Source: Frondihabitans australicus
GTDB lineage: Bacteria > Actinomycetota > Actinomycetes > Actinomycetales > Microbacteriaceae
Assembly (NCBI RefSeq): GCF_003634555.1
Contig: NZ_RBKS01000001.1
Location: forward strand, 2,914,001 to 2,978,000
Direction: 5' to 3'
Length of the DNA: 64,000 nucleotides
The notes below the pieces were generated by a model that was not told the origin of the DNA, ran no database searches, and saw only the letters and a list, made by a program, of their open reading frames with translations. The translations under genes were made by a program, and so were the position numbers. Position 1 is the stretch's first letter. Each line of letters opens with the position of its first letter. Positions 8,494 to 15,546 of this stretch are shown one piece after another.

Positions 8494-9410
8494 GGCGCGG
8501 GAGCGGGGGTGGGGACGGGGGTGCGGGGCGAGCGGAGGTGACTCGAGGCCGAGAAGGTGCCTGCCGCGAGCTCCTGCAGCTCGGCGAGGCTGCCGCGGAA
8601 GAGGTCTTCGTCGCGCGCCGGCACACTGCCCTTCGAGCCGTCCGCCAGGTCGGCGTACTGCCCGCCGGCGTTCGTGTACTGCCAGAAGGTCCAGTGCGAC
8701 CAGGCCGACGGCAGCGTTCCCGCGCCGGCACTCAGGTCGGAGGCGTCGCTCGCGTACGCGGCGATGAAGAGCGGATAGCCCGCGAACGCCGCCGAGTCGC
8801 CGGTGCAGACCTGCCACCAGTGCGCGGTCGTGTAGATCACCGGCGTGCGGTCGGTGAGGCCGATCACCGTGTCGGACCACTCCGAGATCCAGCGCACCAT
8901 CTGCTTCGGGGTGAGCCCCCAGCACAGGTTGGTTCCGTCGCTGCCCGTGTACGGGTCGGACTCGAGGTCGAGCATCGGCGGCAGCGTCCGCGTGCCGTCG
9001 ACCCGGCCGCCGCCCAGCGACGCCAGCGACTTCACGAAGTACTCGGCCTGCACCACGCCGTCCGACTGGTTCGGCCTCGCGAACTCGAACGCCCCGCGCG
9101 AGATGCCGGCTGCGGCGGCGCCGGTGTACTGCTCGACCAGGCGCGCGTTCGTATAGTTGTCGCCTTCCGTGGCCTTGATGTAGGCGAACCTCGCCCCGTC
9201 GCCGGCGGCGTTGCCCCAGTCGACCCCGTGCTGGTACGCGCTGACGTCGACGCCGAGCGTGGTGACGTGACGGGGCGCAGGATCCGAGACCACCTCACGC
9301 ACCCGTGTCGCCGTCGTCGAGTCGCAGACCCCGCCGAACGCCGCCACCACGGCGAACGCCACGACGGCGACGAGAGCCGTGCGCGAGACCATCCGGCGAC
9401 GGTAACGCAC
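8490..9410 (-). CDS. Secreted GH25 lysozyme (N-acetylmuramidase)
   Basis: A 306-residue exported glycoside hydrolase family 25 enzyme that would cut the N-acetylmuramic acid-N-acetylglucosamine bond in peptidoglycan. The N-terminus has basic residues (RYRRR) and a hydrophobic signal or anchor helix (TALVAVVAFAVVAAFGG). The catalytic domain shows GVDVSAYQ, YIKATEG, the acidic catalytic pair in MLDLES, and WTFWQYT near the end, all GH25 marks. The GTG at 9410 is preferred because it supplies the positive n-region; an ATG six codons later is the alternative. The tail is Pro/Ala rich. Likely role: own wall remodelling or attack on other bacteria. Confidence 0.9.
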   Translation of the reverse strand: MRYRRRMVSRTALVAVVAFAVVAAFGGVCDSTTATRVREVVSDPAPRHVTTLGVDVSAYQHGVDWGNAAGDGARFAYIKATEGDNYTNARLVEQYTGAAAAGISRGAFEFARPNQSDGVVQAEYFVKSLASLGGGRVDGTRTLPPMLDLESDPYTGSDGTNLCWGLTPKQMVRWISEWSDTVIGLTDRTPVIYTTAHWWQVCTGDSAAFAGYPLFIAAYASDASDLSAGAGTLPSAWSHWTFWQYTNAGGQYADLADGSKGSVPARDEDLFRGSLAELQELAAGTFSASSHLRSPRTPVPTPAPAP

Positions 9411-9464
9411 CAGCCCTGCCGGAACCTGACCCGCTGGTGACGCCGAGGGCTCCGAATGCTCTGC

Positions 9465-9986
9465 ATGACCACCACCGCGACGGCCTCGGCCGACGGCGAC
9501 ACCCTGGCCCCGCTCGACCTCGCCTGGAGGGTGGGCACGCCGCTCACGCCCGTGGGCTTCTATCCGGCGTATGGGCCGATCCCGGCGACCGTCGAGGTCC
9601 GCGACCAGACCGGCGGGTGGGACTCCCCCGGCCAGACGCGCCAGCTCATGCTCTCCGACGGCGGCTGGGTCATCGAGCACCTCGCACGGATCGAGCCTGC
9701 CAGGGGTCCGCGCAATACCGGCAGGTTCGAATACGACCTCACCGACTTCCAGCGCGTCTTCGGCCGCCTCGTCTCGGGCGCCCACGCCTCCTGGGAGTAC
9801 TCGGCGACGAACACGGGCACGCACATCCGCTGGACGTACTCGTTCACAGCGCTGCCGAATCCTGCGGCCGCCGTCGCCCTCACCGCGATCGTGAGGCTCG
9901 CCTGGGCGCCGTACATGCGCCGTGTCGTGCTCCCCCGCATCCTGCGCCACCTCGACGAGGTTGCACTCACGCACCCCGCCGAGTAA
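9465..9986 (+). CDS. SRPBCC family protein (polyketide cyclase/START-like)
   Basis: A 173-residue single-domain protein with the SRPBCC/Bet v 1 helix-grip layout: strand-rich N-terminal part (PIPATVEVRDQTGGWDSPGQTRQLMLSDGG), central strands with HIRWTYSFTALPN, and a long C-terminal amphipathic helix (ALTAIVRLAWAPYMRRVVLPRIL). Such folds bind a hydrophobic ligand; no catalytic function can be read. An ATG three codons upstream (9456) is equally possible, and neither start has a convincing ribosome site. A hairpin with a T run follows it. Confidence 0.65.
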   Translation: MTTTATASADGDTLAPLDLAWRVGTPLTPVGFYPAYGPIPATVEVRDQTGGWDSPGQTRQLMLSDGGWVIEHLARIEPARGPRNTGRFEYDLTDFQRVFGRLVSGAHASWEYSATNTGTHIRWTYSFTALPNPAAAVALTAIVRLAWAPYMRRVVLPRILRHLDEVALTHPAE

Positions 9987-10001
9987 TATATCGGTTGTAG
10001 C

Positions 10002-10048
10002 GCCCCAGGACTATTCGGCTTCGCCGGACTCCTGGGGCCATCGTTTTT
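10002..10048 (+). terminator. Candidate intrinsic terminator after the SRPBCC gene
   Basis: Nine-base perfect stem GCCCCAGGA (10002-10010) / TCCTGGGGC (10030-10038) with an inner CGGC-TTC-GCCG hairpin, followed five bases later by TTTTT (10044-10048). The gap before the T run is longer than usual. Confidence 0.6.
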
Positions 10049-10069
10049 CTGCTCACCGACGGGGGATCT

Positions 10070-10659
10070 GTGGATCCGCGCACACTCGAGAAGGCCGTGA
10101 GCCCGGCGCGCTTCGCGACCTACCTGAGCACCTACGAGGGCCGACACGATCTCGCGTCGCGCCTCTACTTCTGGAACATCGAGCTCACGGGGGCGCTCTG
10201 GGGCCCGATCGCGGTGCTCGAGGTGTGCCTTCGCAACGCGCTCCACGATGCCATGCGAAAAGGGCGACGCGATGACTGGTGGAACGATCGCGACGTTCGA
10301 CTCCTCCAGCGAGAGCGACGCGGCTTCGACGCCGCGGTGTCGACGCTGGCCGCGCGCGCACTCTCGATCCGACGCCGGGGAAGGTCGTCGCGGCTACCAG
10401 CTTCGGCGTGTGGGTCGGGCTGACAGGAGCCGGCGTCCCTCGTGACCCGCTCTTCAGCTATGAGACGTCGCTCTGGCAGCCGCGTCTCGTGCACGCCCCC
10501 GTGTATCGGTCGTCGATCGAGACACTCCGAGACGACATCGTCGAACTCATCGGCGTGATCGACTCCGACGTCGCGGGCGCCATAGCCGCAGGCCACCGAA
10601 TCGACGAGGTGCTTACCCGCAAGCGAACGGCCATCGCCGACGGGGTCATGCGCCTGTGA
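10070..10659 (+). pseudogene. Decayed Abi-like (HEPN-type) gene: frameshift plus internal deletion
   Basis: The first frame (GTG at 10070) reads like the N-terminus of actinobacterial Abi family proteins: SPARFATYLSTYEGRHDLA, LYFWNIELTGALW, EVCLRNALHDAMR. The continuation (GKVVAATSFGVWVGLTGAG, ETSLWQPRL, LRDDIVELIGVIDSDV) is in another frame ending at 10659, so a frameshift lies between about 10335 and 10375. In addition the segment that normally holds RNRxAHHE (the HEPN RxxxxH ribonuclease motif) is missing: the text goes from LWQPRL straight to HAPVYR, where HHEPVYR would be expected. The gene should be inactive. Family assignment is from memory of Abi_2-like proteins. Confidence 0.6.
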
Positions 10660-10714
10660 GAGTCCGCTACGTCGGCGGGGTAGCGTCGACCGCTCCGCGA
10701 ACGAAGGAGCCGGC

Positions 10715-10975
10715 ATGAGCGACGCGCACGGGCACGACGACGGGCCCACGGACTGGGACGAGACGCCCGACGGCGTCGCCGACGCGAAGGTCGAGGGCGA
10801 CGTCACCGCACCTGCCGGCCACGGCACCACCTCGGGCGAAGACGACTACGTCGCCGTCAACGGCGGCGGCATCTCGGGCGAGCGGCACGTGCCGACGGCC
10901 GACGAGGAGGTCGGCCGCGGCAGCACCTCCGACCCCGACGCCGAGCGCTACCCCGAGGAGGAGCGCGGCGACTAG
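10715..10975 (+). CDS. Small acidic hydrophilic protein, unknown function
   Basis: An 86-residue protein very rich in Asp, Glu and Gly, without hydrophobic segments, and therefore probably disordered and soluble. It contains DWDETPDGVADAKVEGDVT and ends in EERYPEEERGD-like acidic text. The ATG has a good ribosome site (GAAGGAG, 6 bases). Its stop overlaps the end of the convergent ABC-F gene by four bases. Similar short acidic proteins are scattered in Microbacteriaceae without known role. Confidence 0.65.
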   Translation: MSDAHGHDDGPTDWDETPDGVADAKVEGDVTAPAGHGTTSGEDDYVAVNGGGISGERHVPTADEEVGRGSTSDPDAERYPEEERGD

Positions 10976-12675
10976 CGCGCCCGCACCACCCGCGCTTCGT
11001 CCCACACCGGCTCGGGCGACTCGTAGACGGCGCCGTCGCTGCCGAACACGAGGAACCGGTCGAACGACCGCGCGAACCACCGGTCGTGCGTCACCGCGAT
11101 CACCGTCCCCTCGAACCGGTCGAGCGCCTCCTCCAGCGCCTCGGCCGAGACGATGTCGAGGTTGTCGGTCGGCTCGTCGAGCAGCAGCAGGGTCGCTCCG
11201 CTGAGTTCCAGCAACAGGATCTGAAGCCTCGCCTGCTGCCCGCCCGACAGCGACTCGAACCGCTGCTCGGCCGACACGACGAGACCGTACCGGTCGAGTG
11301 CCCGGCTCGCCGCCTCGCGTCCGAGCCCTCGCCGCTCGTCGTCGCCGCGGTGGAGGATCTCGAGCAGCGTCCGCCCGACCATCTCCGGGTGCTCATGCGC
11401 CTGCGCGAACCAGCCCGGCACGACGCGCGCCCCGAGCACTGCCCGGCCGGTGTGGGGCACAGGATCGAGAGTGCTCCCGACCGCGGTCAGGTGGCCTTCC
11501 CGCGGGTCCGGGTCGGTCCCGCCGCGGGCCAGCAGGCGGAGGAAGTGCGACTTCCCCGACCCGTTCGACCCGAGCACCGCGATCCGCTCGCCGAACCACA
11601 GCTCGGCGTCGAAGGCGCGCATGAGTCCGGTGAGTTCGAGGGAGGTGCAGACGACGGCCCGTTTGGCTGTTCTCGATCCTGCGAGCCTCATCGACAGCTC
11701 CTGCTCGGGCGGGCGTTCCTGCGGCGGCCCTGCCTCCTCGAACTTCGCCAGCCGCGTGAGCGCCGCCTGGTAGCGCGAGGCCATGCCGTCGTTCGCGGTC
11801 GCCTTCACCTTGAGGTTGCGGACGAGCGTCTTGAGCTTCTCGTGCTGCTCGTCCCAGCGGCGGCGGAGCTCGTCGAGGCGGTCCATGCGGTCGGCTCGCG
11901 CTCGATGGTAGGTGCGGAACGAGCCGCCGTGCGTCCACGCCGTGTTGCCGGCGGCTCCGACCTCGATCGTGACGACGCGGTCGGCGACGACGCCGAGCAG
12001 CTCGCGGTCGTGGCTCACCAGGAGCACGGTCTTCGGCGACGCCGCCAGCGACTCCTCGAGCCAGCGCTTGCCCGGAACGTCGAGGTAGTTGTCGGGCTCG
12101 TCGAGCAGCAGCACCTCCTCGGGGCCGCGCAGCAGCGCCTCCAGCACGAGCCGCTTCTGCTCGCCGCCCGAGAGCGTCGACACCTCTCGCCACCGCGCCC
12201 GGTCGTAGGGCACGCCGAGGGCGGCGACGGTGCAGGTGTCCCACAGCGTCTCGGCCTCGTAGCCGCCGGCGTCGGCGTAGTCGGCGATCGCCGCCGCGTA
12301 GTGCATCTGCGTCTCGGTGACGTCGTCCTCGATCAGGGCGTCCTCGGCCGCCGTCAGGGCGAGGGACGCCGCGCGCACGGCGGCGGGCGCGACGCTGACG
12401 AGCAGGTCGTGCACCGTCATCGGCGTCCCGTCGTCGCGCACGGCGGCATGGCCGACGAACTGGTCCATGACGCCGAGGCCACCGTCGATCGACACGACGC
12501 CGTCGTCGGGCTTCACCTCGCCGCGGACGATCCGCAGCAGCGTCGACTTCCCGACGCCGTTCGCCCCGATCAGGACCGCCTTTGAGCCCTCGCCCACGCG
12601 GAACGAGACCTCGTCGAGCAGGGGTCGCCCGTCGGCGAGCGCGTACGAGACGCGGCTGAGATCGATGTAGCCCAT
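10972..12675 (-). CDS. ABC-F family ATPase (ribosome-associated, possible antibiotic protection)
   Basis: A 567-residue soluble protein with two ABC nucleotide-binding domains and no membrane segments, the ABC-F plan. First domain: Walker A GANGVGKST (residues 37-45), signature LSGGEQKRL, Walker B LLLDEPDNYLD. Second domain: Walker A GSNGSGKSH, signature LSGGQQARL, Walker B LLLDEPTDNLD. The linker between them is charged and helical (RMDRLDELRRRWDEQHEKLKTLVRN), as in proteins that reach into the ribosomal E site. ABC-F proteins act in translation or protect ribosomes from antibiotics; which applies here is not clear. Start chosen at MGYIDLS, just before the fold. It lies downstream of, and probably with, the FBP zinc-finger gene; a long inverted repeat separates the two. 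Confidence 0.9.
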   Translation of the reverse strand: MGYIDLSRVSYALADGRPLLDEVSFRVGEGSKAVLIGANGVGKSTLLRIVRGEVKPDDGVVSIDGGLGVMDQFVGHAAVRDDGTPMTVHDLLVSVAPAAVRAASLALTAAEDALIEDDVTETQMHYAAAIADYADAGGYEAETLWDTCTVAALGVPYDRARWREVSTLSGGEQKRLVLEALLRGPEEVLLLDEPDNYLDVPGKRWLEESLAASPKTVLLVSHDRELLGVVADRVVTIEVGAAGNTAWTHGGSFRTYHRARADRMDRLDELRRRWDEQHEKLKTLVRNLKVKATANDGMASRYQAALTRLAKFEEAGPPQERPPEQELSMRLAGSRTAKRAVVCTSLELTGLMRAFDAELWFGERIAVLGSNGSGKSHFLRLLARGGTDPDPREGHLTAVGSTLDPVPHTGRAVLGARVVPGWFAQAHEHPEMVGRTLLEILHRGDDERRGLGREAASRALDRYGLVVSAEQRFESLSGGQQARLQILLLELSGATLLLLDEPTDNLDIVSAEALEEALDRFEGTVIAVTHDRWFARSFDRFLVFGSDGAVYESPEPVWDEARVVRAR

Positions 12676-12785
12676 GGTGCTGTTCTCTGGGTCGCAGGAG
12701 CCGCGGCTCATGCCTCACGGCCACGGTGCCACCCGGTGGGCAGCCGATCAGACTAGCGTCGCCGGGCCGCCCGCCGCCACCTCCT

Positions 12786-12878
12786 CGGCAATTCAGGTTC
12801 CCCTCGTCGCGGTAGGACGCCGCCCTCGGAGACGCGCGGCGGTGCCGCCGGGCCGGACGAGAGGAACCTGAATTGCCG
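12786..12878. repeat. 93-bp inverted repeat between the FBP and ABC-F genes
   Basis: Left arm 12786-12808 begins CGGCAATTCAGGTTCC; right arm 12856-12878 is its reverse complement with 22 of 23 positions matching. The 47-base spacer is GC-rich. It starts six bases after the FBP stop (12884) and precedes the ABC-F start (12675). No T-tract follows on the minus strand. It could be an attenuator or terminator within the operon, or a small repeat element. Confidence 0.65.
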
Positions 12879-12883
12879 GACGG

Positions 12884-13396
12884 CTACGCGCCGCCGAGCA
12901 CGTTCTCGGCGAACCCCGCCGCGCGCAGCCGCAGCTCGGCGATCCGCTCCCGCACCGCAGCCTCGACGTCGTAGCCGAGGTACGCCGGGGGCGGAGGCTT
13001 CCGCACGTTCTGCGAGCACTGGAAGGTGTCGCAGAGGAGCGTGCCGACGGTGTCGCCGCGGCGTCCGGCGGCTCCTGCGCGCTTGGCGCTGAAGAAGACG
13101 ACGTCGTTCGGGAGCCGGACGTCCTGGCACCAGGAGCACTGTGCCCGGCCCCGGGGTGAGGCTTCAGCCTGGCGCAGGAGGATGCCGACGAGGTCGGCCT
13201 CCTCGCTGCTCGCGGTCGGGTCGGCGGGGACCACGAGGTAGGCGCGCTTGGCCATCTTCGGGTCGCGCCAGCCCAGGTAGTCGAGCGACGACCAGTCGAT
13301 CTCGTCGAAGGCGGGCGGGAGGGTGAGGTCGGAGACCTCTTTGCGCGAGGCGTTGACGAACGCGGCGCGGACGGACTTCTCGGTCAGGGGGAACAT
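12884..13396 (-). CDS. FBP domain zinc-finger protein (FusB-like EF-G-binding family)
   Basis: A 170-residue protein whose C-terminal half is a treble-clef zinc finger of the FBP_C type: CSWCQD at about residues 86-91 and LLCDTFQCSQN further on give the four zinc ligands. This domain is shared with FusB, the EF-G-binding protein that frees ribosomes stalled by fusidic acid; the annotation 'fibronectin-binding' is historical. The N-terminus MFPLTEKSVRAAFVNASRKE is the usual family start, which decides this ATG over one ten codons upstream. It is followed on the same strand by an ABC-F ATPase, another ribosome-associated protein, so the pair may form a small translation-rescue operon (inference). 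Confidence 0.85.
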   Translation of the reverse strand: MFPLTEKSVRAAFVNASRKEVSDLTLPPAFDEIDWSSLDYLGWRDPKMAKRAYLVVPADPTASSEEADLVGILLRQAEASPRGRAQCSWCQDVRLPNDVVFFSAKRAGAAGRRGDTVGTLLCDTFQCSQNVRKPPPPAYLGYDVEAAVRERIAELRLRAAGFAENVLGGA

Positions 13397-13434
13397 GGTC
13401 GGCCAATCGGTGACGGGCGCGCGCACGACGGCAA

Positions 13435-13452
13435 CACGGCAGGAGTGCCGTG
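13435..13452. promoter_or_regulatory. Perfect stem-loop in the FBP leader
   Basis: CACGGCA-GGAG-TGCCGTG, a 7-bp stem with a 4-base loop, about 40 bases before the FBP start and 59 bases after the stop of a possible leader peptide. Could take part in attenuation; function not shown. Confidence 0.35.
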
Positions 13453-13510
13453 CATGAGGACGCCGTGCTGTGGGCGCGCGAAAAGGAAGGGATGTCGGAG
13501 GGGTCGCCGA

Positions 13511-13582
13511 CTACCTGCCGCCGGCGACAGACTCGCCGACGACCTCCTTCCGCCCCGAGGGCGTCGCGCTGCCGATGTTCAC
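13511..13582 (-). CDS. Possible 23-residue leaderless leader peptide upstream of FBP
   Basis: GTG-initiated frame of 23 codons (MNIGSATPSGRKEVVGESVAGGR, given here split as MNIGSATPSG and RKEVVGESVAGGR). The GTG is exactly six bases after a TANNNT box (TAGCGT, 13589-13594), the same spacing as the leaderless starts of several solid genes in this window. It lies about 115 bases upstream of the FBP start on the same strand, with a stem-loop between. Attractive as a regulatory leader peptide for the FBP/ABC-F operon, but nothing beyond position supports translation. Low confidence. Confidence 0.3.
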   Translation of the reverse strand: MNIGSATPSGRKEVVGESVAGGR

Positions 13583-13588
13583 GCGTCC

Positions 13589-13594
13589 ACGCTA
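13589..13594 (-). promoter_or_regulatory. -10 box (TAGCGT) for the FBP leader transcript
   Basis: TAGCGT six bases upstream of the GTG at 13582 on the minus strand. A TTGACA lies upstream but too close to be its -35 element. Confidence 0.35.
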
Positions 13595-13672
13595 TCAAGC
13601 CGTGTCAAGGGCGGGCGTGTCGCACTCGCCGCCGCCCTCGTCGACAAGAACAACGGGGAGGAGGATGGGCAG

Positions 13673-14560
13673 ATGACGACCCGCGAAGAGCTCACCCGAT
13701 CGATGTGGACTCTGTTCGAGCCGATCCACGCCCTCAACTACTTCAGCCCGGAGGCCCGCCAGGCCTTCGCCGACGCCGGGCTGCCGCGCTTCTGGGACGG
13801 CTACTTCGCGGGCCGTGCCGCACCCCTCGGCGCCGTCACGGCCGCGCCCGTCATCGCGATGTTCAGCGGGTTCGCGCCGCGGTTCGTCGAGCGCGCGCTG
13901 CCGGCGGTGTGGGGCGCGGTGTCGCCGGGCGAGGCTCTCGAGGCGCGGATGGTCGGGGCCGAGGGGGCTCTGCGCCGGATCCTGCGACCTGCCGGCACCA
14001 CCGACGCCGAGGTCGAGCGGGCCGCCGATGCCCTCGCCGAAGTCGCCTCCCGTGTCACCGTCACCGAGACGATCGCGCGCCCTCTCGCCGCCGCCAACGC
14101 CGCCCTGCCCGTGCCCGACGACCCGTACCGCCGGCTGTGGCAGGCGACCTCGACCCTGCGCGAGCACCGGGGCGACGGACACGTGCTCGTGCTCGCCTCC
14201 GCCGGCATCGCGGGGCTCTCGACGATCGTGCTGCGCTCGGCCGTCGACCTCGACGCGGCCTCCATGAGGGCCGCTCGAGGCTGGAGCGACGAGCAGTGGG
14301 CGCAGGAGCGGGCGAGACTCGCCGAGACCGGCCTCCTGCGGGCCGACCACACGGTCTCCCCCTGGGGCCTCGCCGCCCTCGCCCGCGCCGAGGAGGCGAC
14401 GAACCGGCTGGCGCTGGGCCCGTGGGCGGCGATGTCCGACGACGAGATCGTCGGGGTCGCCCGCCTGCTCTCGCCGATCGCGCGGGCGTGCAGCGTGGTC
14501 TACCCCCGGCCGAACCCGATCGGGCTGCCGCTGCCGTGGGACCCCGACGGTGCGGAGTAG
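13673..14560 (+). CDS. SCO6745-like family protein (helix-turn-helix containing)
   Basis: A 295-residue protein of the SCO6745 family known from actinobacteria, which has no assigned function. Visible marks: the start TRSMWTLFEPIHALNYFSPEARQAF, FWDGYFAGRAAPLGAVTAAPV, AMFSGFAPRFVERALPAVW and, near the C-terminus, ARGWSDEQWAQERARLAETGLL, which looks like a winged-helix segment. The ATG was chosen for its position next to a strong purine-rich ribosome site (GGGGAGGAGG, about 7-10 bases away) and the family's usual N-terminus; a much longer frame upstream is unsupported. It runs divergently from the FBP gene and convergently to ribokinase. Confidence 0.82.
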   Translation: MTTREELTRSMWTLFEPIHALNYFSPEARQAFADAGLPRFWDGYFAGRAAPLGAVTAAPVIAMFSGFAPRFVERALPAVWGAVSPGEALEARMVGAEGALRRILRPAGTTDAEVERAADALAEVASRVTVTETIARPLAAANAALPVPDDPYRRLWQATSTLREHRGDGHVLVLASAGIAGLSTIVLRSAVDLDAASMRAARGWSDEQWAQERARLAETGLLRADHTVSPWGLAALARAEEATNRLALGPWAAMSDDEIVGVARLLSPIARACSVVYPRPNPIGLPLPWDPDGAE

Positions 14561-14574
14561 ACGGCGCCGGCGGC

Positions 14575-14594
14575 GGCGCGGCGTGCGCCGCGCC
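14575..14594. terminator. Hairpin between convergent SCO6745-like and ribokinase genes
   Basis: GGCGCGGC-GTGC-GCCGCGCC, a perfect 8-bp GC stem filling the 34-base gap between two convergent stops. No T-tract on either side, so factor-independent termination would be weak; it could serve both strands. Confidence 0.5.
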
Positions 14595-15545
14595 TCACGC
14601 GAACGCCGCGAGCTCCTCGGGCGTCGGGTACGACGACTGCGCTCCAACGCGCGTCGCGGCGAAGCTCGCGACTCGCACGGCGAACCGCGCGGCGTCGGCG
14701 AGCCCGTCTCCCGAGGCGAGCCGCAGGGCCAGCGCGCCCATGAACGCGTCCCCGCACCCGGTCGTGTCGACCGCCGTGACACGGGGCGACGCGACCGCGA
14801 CGGGAGGTTCCCCGTCGACCAGGACCGTGCATCCTGCGGCCCCGGTGGTGACGACCGCCCGCGTGACCCCGCGGCCGGCGAGCGCGCGCGACACGACGGC
14901 CCAGTCCGAGGGCGCACAGTCCGCGACGTCGCCGCCCGACACCAGCTCGGCCGCCTCGTGCTCGTTCAGCAGCACCACGTCGGTCAGCGACAGCAGCTCG
15001 TCGCCGACCTCGGCGAACGGCGACACGTTGGTGAGCACGAGCGCCCCGGCGTCACGGCCCGCGCGGGCCGCCGCGATGACGGTCTCGAGCGACACCTCGA
15101 GGCAGAGCCCGAGCACCGCGGCGCCGTCGAACGGCGAGTCACCGCCCTGCGAGTCACCGCCGACCGAAGCCGCGCGCGCCACGTCGTCCGGCGACAGCGT
15201 CCCGTTGGCTCCCGCCGAGATCACGATGGTGTTCTCGCCGGCCTCGTCGACGGTGATGACGGCCGTGCCGGTGGCCACGTCGGCCCGCGTCAGCACCGAC
15301 GACGTGTCGACGCCGGCGTCCCGGGCGGCCGCGACCAGCATCCTGCCCTGGCCGTCGTCGCCGACCGCGCCGACGAGCCGGACGTCGCCGCCGAGGCGCG
15401 CGGCGGCCGCGGCCTGGTTCGAGCTCTTGCCTCCGGGCAGCACCTGCAGCGGCGACCCGTGCACGGTTTCACCGGGGCGGGGGAAGCGCGGCGTCTGCAC
15501 GACGAGGTCGGCGTTGAGCGAGCCGACGATCACGATCCTGCCCAT
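14595..15545 (-). CDS. rbsK: Ribokinase (PfkB family)
   Basis: A 316-residue sugar kinase that would phosphorylate ribose to ribose 5-phosphate with ATP. The N-terminal GSLNADLVVQTPRFPRPGET and GGKSSNQAAAAARLGG are the PfkB-1 and substrate-binding regions of ribokinases; VDTTGCGDAFMGALA holds the catalytic Asp and anion hole of the PfkB-2 signature. It is the last gene of the nucleoside operon, one base after the MFS gene, and fits as the enzyme that salvages ribose released by the nucleoside hydrolase. Expression should be set by the two LacI-type operators upstream of the hydrolase gene. Confidence 0.92.
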   Translation of the reverse strand: MGRIVIVGSLNADLVVQTPRFPRPGETVHGSPLQVLPGGKSSNQAAAAARLGGDVRLVGAVGDDGQGRMLVAAARDAGVDTSSVLTRADVATGTAVITVDEAGENTIVISAGANGTLSPDDVARAASVGGDSQGGDSPFDGAAVLGLCLEVSLETVIAAARAGRDAGALVLTNVSPFAEVGDELLSLTDVVLLNEHEAAELVSGGDVADCAPSDWAVVSRALAGRGVTRAVVTTGAAGCTVLVDGEPPVAVASPRVTAVDTTGCGDAFMGALALRLASGDGLADAARFAVRVASFAATRVGAQSSYPTPEELAAFA

Positions 15546-15546
15546 G

